From: Sisyra terminalis | Taxonomy: Eukaryota > Arthropoda > Insecta > Neuroptera > Sisyridae | Assembly (NCBI GenBank): GCA_958496175.1 | Contig: OY292279.1 | Location: 3,224,001 to 3,288,000, forward strand | Length of the DNA: 64,000 nt | Direction of reading: 5' to 3' | Part shown: piece by piece, positions 13,771-26,159 of the stretch | Numbering within the stretch: position 1 is the first letter of the stretch | How the letters are laid out: every line of letters starts with the position of its first letter | Position numbers and translations under genes: made by a program | Notes under the pieces: model-generated | What the model saw: the letters and a program-made list of their open reading frames with translations, nothing else | The model's database searches: none | What the model was told of the DNA's origin: nothing

Positions 13771-13910
13771 CAATATCAACAGTTGAAAGTACAATAATTT
13801 GCATTCCATACTGGCTAACGAGTAAACTGGTTTTGGACTTAACGTGTGGAAGCCATACTGACAAGAGCCATAATAAAAATTAATAGTATTTCAATTTTCA
13901 TTTTATCCCT

Positions 13911-13960
13911 TACTAGCTGATGCCCGCAACTTCGTCTGCGTGACGTCTATGATGGTATTA
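13911..13960 (+). repeat. Edge of an interspersed repeat
   Basis: TAGCTGATGCCCGCAACTTC followed by GTCTGCGTG is much more GC-rich than its context. It resembles a block I recall as recurring at the edge of interspersed repeats in many insect genomes. I cannot name the element family from this alone. The AT-rich sequence after it to about 14589 has no coding frame. Confidence 0.35.
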
Positions 13961-14589
13961 TTTAGTCATTAACCAATTTAAAGTAATTATAATTAAATTC
14001 AAATCTATATTTTGCCTATACGTTTAAATTTAAGTTTTCAGAAGCTTTTAAAATAAAATCAGTTCGTTTAAATTCGATTATATATATTTGTTGATGCAGT
14101 TTTATGTTAATAATCAATCAATTATCGAAGCAAACATATCAACTCAATGCAGGATTTAACTTTTATAGGCATATACTTGTATTTTTCGTTTATATACAAT
14201 TTAAAATTATTTCAAATTTCATTAAATGGTTTCATTAAATTTTTTTGTGTATGATAATAATATTAAATACATTTAAAAAACAAAGCTTTTTACAAATTGC
14301 ATGTATTTCAATTGATATGTACTTGATTGTGTCAAATGCAATTATTTTTTTTATATAAAATATCAAAGGATCTGGTGAACTTCGTACCATCTAAAGTTGA
14401 ATTGCGAAAATTAATTGATATCGGAAAAATTGCTACATTTTTAATTATTAATTTACTAACAATAATTATTAACAATCAAACCAATACTAATTGTATTTTA
14501 CTTATTTTGATTCACACCTATAGAAACATTAAATATTTTAGAATTCAAATGCATACAAAAAATCCTTAAATTCTCATCAATTCATGAAT
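13961..14589. other. AT-rich non-coding stretch
   Basis: Extremely AT-rich sequence may be the body of the repeat whose edge lies at 13911. I see no gene. An 80-codon frame starting at 14327 is low-complexity Ile/Asn/Leu and not credible. Confidence 0.5.
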
Positions 14590-15349
14590 TTAAAGGTGGA
14601 TCACCGTCAGAACGTAAAAAAAAAATACCTTTTTAAAACTGCTGGCATTTTTTTAATTTTAAAGATATTAAAAAACAATTTTCGGCATGTAAAAGTTGAA
14701 GTTTTGAACTATTTTTTTTTTATTTTCCCCGATATGTCCCCCCCCCGTCCCCCTTTTACAGCGCTTTGAAAAAGGGTCCTCAAAAATTAGGAGGCAAACG
14801 GGAGACAAGTTTTCTCGGAAACCAGAAGTCGGATCATTATTTTCTAAAGAATGTAGGTTTTGGTAATGCGTCTTCTTGGTACTGAACTTCGAAAATCCGA
14901 AAAAAGTTGAAAATTCACAAAATGGCGTGACTTTGAAAAAAATGTTTAAAAAAACGACCTTTTTTGGACCTTTCCCCCTCTCCCATTTTGAGGGGGGGAG
15001 TTTTGGCCAATTTCAGAGGTTCAGTACCAAGAAGACGTGTTGAACTATAACACTCTCCAGTTTCAAGTCAATTCGTCGGATAGTTTCTGAGAAATCTTGT
15101 CTCCCAGTTGATTTCGAAAATCCTAGTTGATTTCGAGAAAAACGCATTTAAAGTTTTTTTAAGATATTTTTTTATCTTATTATCTTATTATTATAATTTT
15201 TATCTTATATAAATTTATTCAATTTTTTTCAGTGAAAATATATTAGTCAGCTATTTCAATCCTTTTAACACGTTATTCTTGAATGTTATAAGAAGACATT
15301 TATGGAAAAAAAAAATCGATTTTTTTTTCTGACGATGATCCACCCTTAA
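14590..15349. mobile_element. Foldback element with TTAA borders (760 bp)
   Basis: Left end TTAAAGGTGGATCACCGTCA mirrors the right end, whose complement reads TTAAGGGTGGATCATCGTCA. TTAA stands at both borders (14590-14593, 15346-15349), the target used by piggyBac-type elements. Inner arms also pair: TCTTCTTGGTACTGAAC near 14869 with GTTCAGTACCAAGAAGA near 15019, and GGGAGACAAG with CTTGTCTCCC. C-runs on the left face G-runs on the right. It has no transposase. Confidence 0.75.
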
Positions 15350-17387
15350 GGACCTACATAGATATTTCTAAACATATTTTCATTAATGAATATTTTGTAT
15401 CCCATGAAATTGTATTATTCTTTGGACCAATTCGATCCTAAAGTTGTAATTAGTAAGGGACTGGAAGCTTACGGGAAATGTTCCTGTTTTCTTCAGAACT
15501 TCCTTAAACATAATATTTGTTTTATGCACCAAATGACGTCATTTGAAAACAACTGTTATATTTTTGAATATTGGCCAAGGAATTTTTAGAATAATTTCCT
15601 ATCCCATAAACTAATGAGCTTAATGGATCTGGTCCAATTGTGGTGGGACCAATTGGGGCAATTTTGCTTTTCCATCAGCACAACATAGCCCTGTAGATTC
15701 ACAGCTATATTTTAATGGCTTACAATATCGACAAATGATTGTCACTTCTCCAATTGTTACAGAATACAATTAATATTACGTCAAATATGTAAATATAAGT
15801 AAACGGCAGTACTTTTGCAAATTCATAAAGCCAAGAAATGACATATTTGCTTGCTGTCAAATGTTTATTGTTGCCAGCATCTGCTCTGCCTATTTGGCCT
15901 ATTTAACAGGTATTAACAGTTTATGAGGGAAATTTTTGTTGTTATTTTTACTGTTGTTCTTACAATTTTTTCCTGTTTTCTCACCTTTTAAATCTTCCTT
16001 TGGGTTCTACAAATATTTCAACACCAAAAAACACCGCTTTTGCAAAACCCACATGTCTCAATTCATTTTTATATAATAGTCGGCCGATAAAATATTTTTT
16101 CATCTACTTTACAAAGAAAATCATTACGAAATTATTCTTTAAACTTTTAACAATAACTTTCCAAGGGATTAAATTAAAAAGAATCATTTTTACAGCAACG
16201 GATTTAAAATTAAATATTGATAAAAATTCTATTTAAATATGAAATCTTTAAAGCTTTTTCAAAGCTTCATAGATAAGTGCACATCATTTTTTTTTTTTGG
16301 GCTGGCACCCGAATAAATGTGTACAAAACTACGGTGACGCAATTGAATGGGGAGGATGGCAGGGAAAAAAACGAGTGCATCAACTCCTTGATAAACGACA
16401 AAAAAAGTATGATTTTAAGATAAAATATGCCCTTTGTTTATTTAATGGCGGCAGAAATTGATGTGTTTTTCGCGAACGGCAATGGTATGGAGTTGGTGGG
16501 TGGACGAGATGTTGATATATGTGCAACACGATTTTCTTGGAGACACAAAAACCGAATGCTTCTGACAAAATTTCATGGAGATGGGATTTACGGGGGATGG
16601 GAATTCTTCAGGACCAACAGAAAGATGAAATGCCTTTCGTGTGTGCATAGATGAATTTCTTTTTATTAAAACACACGTTTTTATTTCAGTATATCTTTCT
16701 TCATTTCGTTGCCACCCTCCACTAATTCCCGCTAGTTCAACGTACGATTTTCACTCACAAATATTTTTGAATAAATAAAATCGTCACGAATTATTTATCG
16801 TTGTAACATTAAAGCAAAATTGAAAAACGTACGACGTAAAATCCTAAAGAAAGTGGGGAAGGATGATGGAAACTTATGATTTTTCTGTGAAATAATTATA
16901 AGGGGATGATACGATTAGAGCCAAATCCATGATAAAAGAGTTGAAATCAACGATGGGAAATACGAAAATTTGTGGGTGTGGAAACTTTTGAATTTTCCGT
17001 CGAAATTATTATTAAAATATAAATAACATGCGCTTGTTGAAACGCTAAGACGCGGAAAATTTATAAATGTCCCTTTCGAGTGATTTTTCACAAGGGAAGG
17101 GCGCACATCCCTTTTCAACGCCACGACTTAAATTGGCCTCCTTTCCCTCTTATCATTCGTCAAATCTCAAGTTGTTCGTTGTAAACGAGATCGTTACATA
17201 ATTGCAACGAGTGCATTGAAAAAATCCACAAAAACCCACAGATATATATGATTAAGGGTTATCAAGCGAAAATCTCGAGCGGTTTGTTACAGAAATAAAA
17301 GTGTGGAGCAGGAAAGAGGAGAAGGAGGTACACCGACAAGTCTCTAATTATTAAATTTGTAATTTAAAGATGAAAATCTTTCAAGTA
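15350..17387. other. Non-coding stretch, no supportable gene
   Basis: Open frames overlap on both strands around 16380-16654; the + strand one (16427-16654) begins at ATG and has mixed composition, but there is no splice or promoter support and no family resemblance. A 14-bp palindrome is listed separately. Confidence 0.45.
15531..15544. promoter_or_regulatory. 14-bp CRE palindrome AAATGACGTCATTT
   Basis: This is a perfect 14-bp palindrome centred on the CREB/ATF consensus TGACGTCA (15534-15541). Extension of the symmetry beyond eight bases makes it a slightly better candidate than the site at 6327. No gene start is visible close by. Confidence 0.25.
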
Positions 17388-18060
17388 TGGAGTTCCATTG
17401 AAAAATCAAGTTTCCCATTGAATTTTCTTCACACAAAAAAAAAAATGCTTTGTCCCAAAAGATATGGTAGATGGTTGGTACGGGGTTAAATTCCTTTTGA
17501 TTTGCAAAAAAAGGCATTTTTATTGCAATCAAAATAGAAATAAATATATAGAAATTAACTATATAGATTCTTGGAGGGAATTTAATGCTCTACAAAAAAG
17601 GTCTCTTATCAATGAAAAAGTGATTTTACGTAAAAATATTAAGAGACCTTTTTTGTAGAGCATTAAATTCCCTTCAAGAATCTATATTGTTCATTTCTAT
17701 ATATTAATTTGTTTGTTAGTTACAAAATTCCAAAATAAACAAGATAAATCTAAAAATTATGCCAATGTCTGAAGCTTGATTATTCGAAAACGGCGTGTCT
17801 GAAAAAAATTTTAAAGACACCTTTTTTGTAGGGAATTTAATTTTCTATAAAAATATGTGCAGATGATTTTTTTTACCTTGATAGTTTGACAGCATTGACG
17901 CAAAAATGAAAGCACAAATAAAAAATCGAAATTAAAGATGATAGACCACTGAATATTAATATTAAGGCCTCAAACCTTCCTGATATTTTTTTTTGTCACC
18001 CTTAACAATATTTTCGATATACTTCTCAAAAAAAAATAGTCGATTTTTTTGCCCAGTCTA
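17388..18060. mobile_element. Foldback family A, left-truncated
   Basis: It ends in GCCCAGTCTA at 18060 like the complete copy at 6831-8181. Homology starts abruptly at TGGAGTTCCATTG (17388), matching the interior of that copy from about 7502. The left arm is missing. The TTAATATTAATATTAA-type block (as GAATATTAATATTAAGG near 17951) and the TGTAGAGCATTAAATTCC module (near 17654) remain. Confidence 0.8.
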
Positions 18061-19874
18061 CTATTTATACTATAATCATATTTAGAATATTATTACTGTT
18101 GTCTTACTGGAATTTCTAATGTTAATTGTGTCATTGACACAACTAACGCACGAGTGTTGAAAGTGTGAAATTTTGCAATTATTGCCAAGAAGCTGATTTG
18201 CAAAAAGAAAATTTTTAATTAAAAAAAAAAATATTTTTGTAAATTTTATTACGGAAATAAGATCATAATATATCATTCTTTTTATTTTTGCTGTCCTGTT
18301 TGTTTTAAGCTGAAAACTGACACCAGATCATTGAGGAAGATTGCTAGGCAATCAAAATACGTATTTGGGTAATACATTTGTAATGCATCATTAAATGTTT
18401 TCTCCTCCTCATTCAGGGGAGGGGGTTGAGAAGGGGATTTTTGTAATAAAGAAAAAAATATTTTGAGAAAAAAAGCTTTTATGCAGGAATTTCCCACAAA
18501 AAAAAATCTGGATCATTAGAGATGGACGTCAAAAAAATATTAATCATTCGTAATTTCTTTTCAATGTGCGGTGGTAATACTGAGCGACTAAAATTGGGGT
18601 GGTTTATTTTTCAAATCAAATATGACCAAGACTGACATGCATCCCCGTTTTGCACCCTCGCCCACCCGACAAACGGCATTGATGTCAAAAAAAGCTTCAT
18701 ATTTACATTAAACAAATTAATTTTTCTTTGCGATGCAGAAAAGCTTTCGAGCTTTTTAAAGCTCATCGTATGTTACATACGTTCGTATTTTTCGATTACG
18801 CATGGATTGCTCCATATTAACCTTATCTATGTGTACACATTCAGACAGACCCACGGACCAGCCAGACACACAAACATAACCCCATTTAAGCACTTAATGT
18901 ATATTAAAACTACACTGAAAGTGAGACCGACCGAAGGTGTTGTGGCCGTGTGAGTGAGAAAGAACAAACATTAAAATCGGAATTCATCATTTTTGAAAAG
19001 CGAAAGTTTACATTTTCCAATTTTTTAAATGGAATATATTAAAACGTTTAAAGCTTCGTTTCAACCCCATCGGAAAAAAACCAAGCGACCGTTTTCAACT
19101 AGTGTGCTATGGAACACAGGGCGAGGGGGTTGGTTGATAATGTGATTGGGATAGCAATTGTTGTCTTGTTACCAACCATGCGAGGCGAAAAGGGATGGGG
19201 GATTTTTCACATTTTCATAGAGAGAAAATAATAAATTTGTTTTAAGGCGATTAAAAATTTGTCGCAAGCTTAAACTTTTACGTTATCTCTATCTCTCATC
19301 CCCGTCGATTTAAATCCTTGTTTTTTCCCCAAATATCTTCACCTTGTTTTCCCTCCTTTTTCCTCCTAATAAAATTTTCTATAATCTTATTCACGTATTT
19401 ACACTCATATAACTTGTCTCGTGCTTTTTTCAACCCTTTAAATTTTATAAGCCACCCCACTCCGTGTAACCCACCCACCCCCGTGGACCAGCCGCTTCCC
19501 ATTCAGTAATTAAGAGAGTCCTAAAACCTTTATAAATTTAATCTGCTTACGAAACATTCTTGGAATCTTAATTTATATATTCGGTAAAAAGGATGCCGGG
19601 GGGGGGTGAGGAGAGCCTCGTTTTTCTTTGCACGGCGACAAATAATTACAAAAGCTCGAGAACACTAAACTTGCACTTTAATCTTCAAATTGTGGAATTT
19701 ATATTTTTCGCATGGTTTTACACTTTTAATTCGTATACGTGAATGCCTAAACTTGAGTTAATGTCACCCTTATATTTCCCGAGTGAAAAAAAAAATGCTG
19801 AGGATATAGGGGTTGTTTGTGGTTGAAAATAAGTTTTAAAAAGCTCATAACCACTTCTGTGCAAGTGTGTTTAT
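18061..19874. other. Non-coding stretch with one repeat fragment
   Basis: No supportable gene. The only recognised piece is the fragment at 18326-18370. Frames on both strands at 19296-19509 are mirror readings of one low-complexity pyrimidine-rich segment. Confidence 0.5.
18326..18370 (+). repeat. Degenerate hammerhead-like repeat fragment
   Basis: CATTGAGGAAGATTGCTAGG followed by CAATC, AAAATACGTATTTGGG corresponds to the conserved motif at 23518-23559. The core C has become T and GAAA has become AAAA, so any ribozyme core here is broken. Confidence 0.5.
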
Positions 19875-20851
19875 TAGACTGGGCTAAAAAAATCAACTAT
19901 TTTTTTTATTTTGAAAAGTAAATCGAAAATATTGTTCAAGGCGTCAAAAAACAAATATCGGGGCGGTTTAAGCTTTTAATATTAATATTAAGAGGTGTAT
20001 CATCTTTAATTTTAGTTTTTTTATTTGTGCTTTCATTTTTTCGTCAATGCTGTCAAACTATCAAGGTAAAAAAATTCATCTGAACATATATGTATAGAAA
20101 ATTTAATTCCCTACACAAAACTTTACTTAAAAAATTTTCGCCAGACACACCCTTTTCGAATAATCAAGCTTCAGACATTGATATATTTTTTAGATTTATC
20201 TTCTTTATTTTGAAACTTTGTAACTAAGAAACAAATAAATTTGAAGAAATAAATAATATAGAATCGTAAAGAAAATTTAATGCTCTACAAAAAAGGTCTT
20301 TTAACGTTTTTATGTAATATCACTTTTTCAAAAGTTATTCACAATTAAAGTTGAAGGAATAATTAAATTATTGTTTTTTTGTTGTTGTTGAACCAATTTT
20401 GAAAGAGCAATTTTATGTAAAAACGTTAAAAAACCTTTTTTGTAGAGCAATAAATTTCCTTCAAGAATCTATATAGTTCAATTCTATATATTTATTTGTT
20501 CGTTAGTTACAAAACTCCAAAATAAAGAAGATAAATCTAAAAATTATATCAATGTCTGAAGCTTGATTATTCGAAAATGGCGTGTCTAACAAAAATTTTT
20601 AAATGACCTTTTTTGTAGGGAATTTAATTATCTATAAATATTTGAGCAGATAAATCTTTTACTTTGATAGATTTACACAGCATTGACGAAAAAGTTAAAG
20701 CACAAATAAAAAATGAAAATTAAAGATGGACCAGTTAATATTAATATTATGGGCTGAAACCTTTCCGATATTTGTTTTTTGTCTCCTTGAACAATATTTT
20801 TGATATACTTTTCAAAAAAAAAAAATTATTCTTTTTTTTTGGCCCAGTCTA
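19875..20851. mobile_element. Foldback family A, complete shorter form (977 bp)
   Basis: It starts TAGACTGGGCTAAAAAAATC and ends TTTTTTGGCCCAGTCTA. The arms include TTAATATTAATATTAA near 19977 and 20739, and CTCTACAAAAAAGGT near 20283 mirrored by CCTTTTTTGTAGAGC near 20432. It is shorter than 6831-8181 because only one internal hairpin pair is present. No coding sequence. Confidence 0.85.
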
Positions 20852-22199
20852 ATATTTATTTTAATAATTAATATTAAGTTTTATAGGAATAAAATATTAT
20901 CATACAAAGTTTTTGATAAACAGCCAGGAAATAACTTACGATTTTCTTTTTTATAAAAATGAATTTATTTCCCGACATTTTTCACGTCATTTTTTACCGA
21001 GGATTCAATCCTCAAGTAATGTACGGGGATGCATGCATATTTATCCTGATACGCTACTCCCAATGTGACGCCTCATTTCCACCCCATCTTAAGTGTAACA
21101 AGGCCTCCATCACACATTCTATTTTCTTCAATTTTCATTGTTGAATTTAAATTCAATCTTTCCCAATATATAACGTATACGTATGCACGTATATTTCATG
21201 CGAAAAAAAAAAGAAAAACAGGATTCAACAGGGATACAAAATGACATCTGTGCTGTATATATTCATAAGTTTTATGCGACAAGAAAATTGCCGGATTTGG
21301 CTGAAGAAAATGAGATGTTTATTTTGTATAAATTTCAAATATGTGCCGGAGATTTCATTTTTCAATTTTCCCAATAAGAGTTCACCCCACACTCCGTTGC
21401 CACTTTCACATGAAAATCATTCGAAATCCCAATTAGATTATTATCCATTATAGTTGCATATCCGTTGAAAAATTTTCCCCTTTCTATTTTCATAGAGCTT
21501 GTAAAATGTAGCTTCATTAAAATTAGCAAAAAATGGAGCTTAATTAGCTTAGGTACAATTATTTTTTTTTTTTGTTGTATTTGGACAATGGTGTTCCCTT
21601 TTTACACGACCAAGTTGAGTTGTGTATCGCACCCTTTTTGAAATTGGATAAAATCATTACATTGGAAATTGGGAAATTTTGCCACCCGGTTTTCGAGCGC
21701 AGCGACCCCTATATTAACAGTATCATCCCTTTATTATTTGCCCGTAGTTGCATCTAACAGGGTTGATCTAAGTGCCTGATGCTTCAGGCTAATCGAAAAT
21801 TGCATAGATACGATACAATGAATATTTCTCTCAAACCCCTCCGATTTACATACATTGATTTTTATAACAATGAAAAAAATTTTTTCCTTCTACAAAATCA
21901 TCTCGACAATATTTTGCATAAATATATAATAAAAAAATATCAACCTCATATATCATATCCGATTTTTTTTTGGCTTCGAACGATCTAATGACCTTTATTG
22001 ACCTAAATCCGGTCAAAATGATAAAATCACTACGTTTGCATTAATAATAAAGGCAAATTGTACTCAGATATTGATTCTTAGGCTATGAACGAAGAAAAGG
22101 TGGGTATGGGTGAGAAGTAATACTTATTTGGCGTAAATTAAAAAAAAATATATTTCTATTCCATTACCATAACATCATTCAGTAGTGCCCAAAATAGCT
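20852..22199. other. Non-coding stretch, no gene seen
   Basis: AT-rich sequence with short pyrimidine-rich patches. Frames at 20959-21144 and 21183-21453 are short, overlap each other, and lack gene signals. Confidence 0.5.
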
Positions 22200-23160
22200 T
22201 ATCAGTTATTGGTAGTTTGTGATATCTAAAATATGATATAAATATAAGCACAAATTTTGCTTTTAATATCAATTTAATTGGCAAATATATGTATAGCAAA
22301 AAAGAATTTAAACACATGCATATAAGTGTAATACTAAAATAATAATTATAACCACAATTTTGAACTATTTGATGTCATTTGTTTCAACTGTCATTTCGAT
22401 TTCATTCAATTGCCAATTTTTTTCATTTTTTAGTTTTGTCAATGTTGGACTGATATATTTGCCAGGAAGTTACTAGTTTTCAAAAAATTGATTAAATTAG
22501 TGGTTCAGGTCCCTTTTATTGGCATCAATATCTGACATTGTTGCATTTTCTACTATTTTTTTTTTGATAAAGTTCACAATTTTTTGATAATAATTATAAT
22601 CACAATTTTGAACTAACTATTTGATGTCATTTGTTTCAACTGTCATTTCGATTTCATTCAATTGCCAATTTTTTTCATTTTTTAGTTTTGTCAATGTTGG
22701 ACTGATATATTTGCCAGAAAGTTACTGGTTGTCAAATAATTGATTAAATTAGTGGTTCATGTCCCTTTTAGTGGCATCAATATCTGGCATTGTTGCATTT
22801 TCTACTATTTTTTTATAAAGTTCGCAATTTTTTGATTGAATCAATTAAAATATCGTATAATTTGCTCTATTGTTGATAAATTTTCATTGTGGTTTGATTA
22901 ATTTGAATTATATTAAAAACGAAGTAGAAAATGCAAAGTTGGCAGATATTGATATAATTATAAAGGGCATTAGCCAAATTGGCTACTTCTAACAATTATT
23001 TAGTGTTAATTAAGTACACAATTGACTTCTTATACAATTTTGTATCTTACATATATGAAATAACTGTTTATACAGTAAGAGCAATTGTTCCAAAATATTT
23101 TTTTAAAACAATTACCAAAAATGAATTGTATTCATAAACTATCAAGTATAGATATGATTA
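22200..23160. repeat. Dispersed repeat, copy 1, with internal tandem duplication
   Basis: The sequence matches 37700-38392 in order, including AATTTAAACACAT, the block GATTAAATTAGTGGTTCA and CAATTGACTTCTTATAC. In this copy a ~252-bp segment is duplicated in tandem (about 22342-22590 and 22590-22840; compare GATGTCATTTGTTTCAACTG at 22371 and 22623). Copy 2 has the segment once. No coding potential. Confidence 0.75.
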
Positions 23161-23387
23161 AACAATTAATTTCATAAACATGCAATTTTTCTAATTGGTC
23201 AATTGTTTATACCTACAAAATGTCTAAATAACAATATAGAAAAAAATTAATTAATACATTAGTATTGTGTATACAATATATAGAATATATTGCGGTCCAA
23301 TTTATGTAGTATAATTTAATATAATTATAAACATATATAAACATAAATTTGAACAGAAGTTCAAAAAAAAATATTCGTGACGTATTG

Positions 23388-23429
23388 CCCAGATACGTAT
23401 TTCGATTGTCAAGCAATCTTCCTCAGTGG
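23388..23429 (-). ncRNA. Candidate hammerhead ribozyme motif (intact core)
   Basis: Read on the - strand: CCA, then CTGAGGA, one extra A, helix II GATTG with CAATC around a 5-base loop, GAAA, the palindrome ATACGTAT that can form helix III, C, then TGG pairing with CCA as helix I. Both conserved core strands, CUGANGA and GAAA, are present. The extra A between CUGANGA and helix II departs from the consensus. No RNA or cleavage evidence is available. Confidence 0.4.
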
Positions 23430-23517
23430 TCATCAAGTAGTTTGGATCACTCCGTAACTGCTTTGTGATGATTAACGAAGTGATCCAAGTTACGGAGTGA
23501 TCCAAACTACTTGATAA

Positions 23518-23559
23518 CCACTGACGAAGATTGCTTGGGAATCGAAATACGTATCTGGG
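23518..23559 (+). ncRNA. Candidate hammerhead ribozyme motif (intact core)
   Basis: CCA-CTGACGA-A-GATTGC-TTG-GGAATC-GAAA, then ATACGTAT, C and TGG. Helix II has one G-G mismatch. Helix I is the 3-bp CCA/TGG pair and helix III the self-complementary ATACGTAT. It faces the copy at 23388-23429 head to head. The core strands are intact, with the same extra A before helix II. Confidence 0.4.
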
Positions 23560-23740
23560 TCATACGTCACGAATATTTTTTTTGAACTTCTGTGCAAATT
23601 TATATTTATGGTATGATTTTTATATATTATTATTTTAAAATATAGTACATAAATTGGACCGCAATATATTCTATATATTGTATCCACAGTATAACTGTTC
23701 AAAGTTAGCGAAAACATCTTATTTTGATAATACAATAGTA

Positions 23741-24455
23741 ATTATCTATTTTATTGACCTATCTGTATTTATGTATTAAAACTGAGTTATTATTCAAATA
23801 TAGAAAAACATAACGTATCAATAGACTTTCCTTGCATTTTTTAAACATTGCACTGATAATTGCAACAAATATTTTACTTCCCAATATATTTACACTATTG
23901 GGGGTTAAAGTATAGAATAGACAAGTACTAGAAATGGATTGGTAGGAATGCATGGCTAAAATTTTGTTCAAGTTGGTATTTTCTTAAGTCTTATTTATTC
24001 GTCTGCAAAAAAAAACGTTATTTTCACCACTTTTTGGAACTAATCATATTTGAAATTGAAAGAAATAATCATTTACTCGAAATATAAGAAGAAATGGATA
24101 TAATTCATGATTTTATGCAAAAGTAAACTATTTAGCAATACTCCTATACTGAACACGGAAATAATAACTTCATGATTTTCTTATAATTGCTAAAAAATTT
24201 ATAATTTTTGCAGAAATTTCCAAAGCAATTCTCTTTAGATAAAACATATTTCCTGCCAATCAACAAAGCAATATATTCATCAGAAGAATCATCCCAAAGT
24301 ATGCTAGTAGAAGTATAACTTCAAAAATCAATGTAAATGTAGTAAAAAAAATTTTCGCTCGTCACTAATCTAAAGCCTTATCAAAGTGACATTCTCAAAA
24401 AAACCAAAAATTCAACAGTTTTGGTTAGCAAGTGGAACACAAATATCGAAGAAAT
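23741..24455. other. Upstream region of the Cys-heptad gene
   Basis: AT-rich, no reading frame of note. It should contain the promoter of the gene starting at 24456, but I see no convincing TATA box or initiator at the expected distance. Confidence 0.4.
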
Positions 24456-26159
24456 ATGGTAAGAACTTTACGCACTATCGAAATTCAATGACCAAAATAT
24501 TGAGGATTTTAGGTGAGCAAACATTTGCTTGTTGTCTGCATCGCAGTAGGGATGATTTGGGGTGGTTTTGGCGACAAATTCCCAATTCAGTCGAATGATT
24601 TGTGCGATAATTTTGAACCGGAACTGCGAAAATTTGTAAAATGTGCAACATATCGTTCGAAACGAAACCAGAACGTGTGCAACAATTGCGTGGAATCCAG
24701 TTCCGATTGCCAATCGTGCAACAATTGTCAACAATCGTGCACCAGTTGTCAACAATCTTGTAACAGTTGTCAACAATCGTGCAACAATTGTCAACAGTCG
24801 TCCTATATTTGTCAACAATCGTGCAGCAATTGTCAACAATCATGCAACATTTGTCAACAATCGTGCAACATTTGTCAACAACCGTGCAACAATTGTCAAC
24901 AATCGTGCACTAATTGTCAACAACCATGCACTAATTGTCAACAATCGTGCACCAACTGTCAACAACCATGCACTAATTGTCAACAATCGTGCACCAATTG
25001 TCAACAATCGTGCACCAACTGTCAACAACCGTGCACTAATTGTCAACAATCGTGCAACAATAACTGTCAAACCACTTGCACCGAAAACAATTGCGAATCA
25101 AGAACGGTTGCACCTCAACGTCAAATTACTTCACAACAAACATCCGAAGTGACTCAACATCATACTAACGTCAATAACAGATCATCATCATATCAAAACT
25201 CCTTTCGTGTGGATTCCCACATGAATTTAAACAATCACATGCACTTACCTACTGTACTTCATACCGTTAATTACCATACAATTCATTTAAACCGCACAGA
25301 ACCCACATACCCTCCCGTTGTGATTCCACCATTCCCAACGAATCCACCGGCCAATATAACAATTATCATAAAAAATAACAACACTGAAGAATTAGATTTG
25401 CCTCCGATTTTTGTTACACCACCACCAACTCCAACTTTACCACCCCCAGCTATTTTACCACCAGGTCCAGTAAATCCTCCACCCCATCCACCACCACCTC
25501 CTATTTATATTCCTTGGATTCCTCCTTCAATTCATCTTCCTCCTGCTCCGGTTCCAGTGCCAGCTCCGGTCCCAGTTCCGGTTCCAGCTCCAACTTGTCC
25601 TTTGCTACAACAACGGCAAGTCATAGTGCAACAACCACAAGTCCAAGTACCTCAAATGCAAATCCTTCAATATCAAACACCACAGGTGCAAGTCCAACAA
25701 CCATCGTGCGTCGTTAACGGTATCAACACCTGTTATGTTCAACCAAACGTTCAAACTATACCGACAATTTCCTACACTGTACCCCAACAATCTTCCTCCA
25801 CCTGTATGGTCAATGGAGTCAACATGTGTATTCCGGCTCAATCGTATTCTTCCTACGTAACTTCAGTGCAACAAGGTACCCAAATTCAACCAACCGTTGG
25901 ATGCACTTTACAAGGTGGGCAAACAACTTGCACCAATGCAATTGGCAGTTCCCAATCGTTGGGAACAATTGCAACGTCGATTCCGACAAGTGCTACTCTA
26001 TTTCAAGGACAGCCGTGCTGTATCCTGACGGGAGAACGTCAGTGTCAACCCAATAATAATTCGCCGTATCCTTTGTGCTTCATACCGCAACGGTGGGCTT
26101 GTGGAGAAGAGTGCAAACACCAAAATAGTAATCAGCCAAAGAAAAATGGAAACATTTAG
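24456..26159 (+). CDS. Secreted Cys/Gln-heptad and Pro-rich structural protein
   Basis: The gene is unrecognised. The model is ATG (24456-24458), intron 24459-24512 (GTAAGA...TTTTAG, 54 bp), then exon 2 24513-26159, stop TAG. Exon 2 is preceded in frame by a stop and has no usable early ATG, so the spliced ATG is needed. The 549-residue product begins MVSKHLLVVCIAVGMIWGGF, a signal peptide. Residues ~67-184 are about 16 heptads of CQQ(S/P)C(N/T)N. A Gln/Asn/His-rich linker follows, then a Pro/Val-rich part (~266-364). The C-terminal third has four spaced motifs of type CxxxGxxx(x)C, as CVVNGINTC and CMVNGVNMC. The composition suggests an extracellular, disulfide-linked material such as silk, glue, eggshell or lining, but that is inference. 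AATAAA follows at 26244. Confidence 0.75.
24708..25061 (+). repeat. 21-bp coding minisatellite in the Cys-heptad gene
   Basis: The unit TGTCAACAATCGTGCANNAAT encodes C-Q-Q-S-C-N/T-N and is repeated about 16 times with third-position and Ser/Pro changes. Because the unit is a multiple of three, other frames and the opposite strand also stay open, giving spurious long frames. Length variation between individuals is likely. Confidence 0.9.

Larger units (their letters stand above)
23265..23690. repeat. Near-perfect inverted repeat, arms ~210 bp
   Basis: Both arms read inward from TACAATATATAGAATATATT through CATAAATTTGAACAGAAGTT-type sequence to the hammerhead-like motif, then to TACGGAGTGATCC (or its complement) beside the centre near 23478. 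Sequence at 1-220 equals one arm. The two arms differ by scattered substitutions, so the palindrome is not brand new. Head-to-head pairing is common for fragmentary retroelement copies. Confidence 0.8.

Noticed and set aside
24709..25061. CRISPR-like regular spacing of short repeats
   Set aside because: The repeats are contiguous 21-bp coding units without spacers, in a eukaryotic gene.
24468..25070. Long - strand and alternative-frame open readings over the Cys-heptad repeat (up to 169 codons)
   Set aside because: The 21-bp repeat is a multiple of three and lacks stops in other frames. Only the + frame has a signal peptide, splice structure and non-repetitive coding sequence beyond the repeat.
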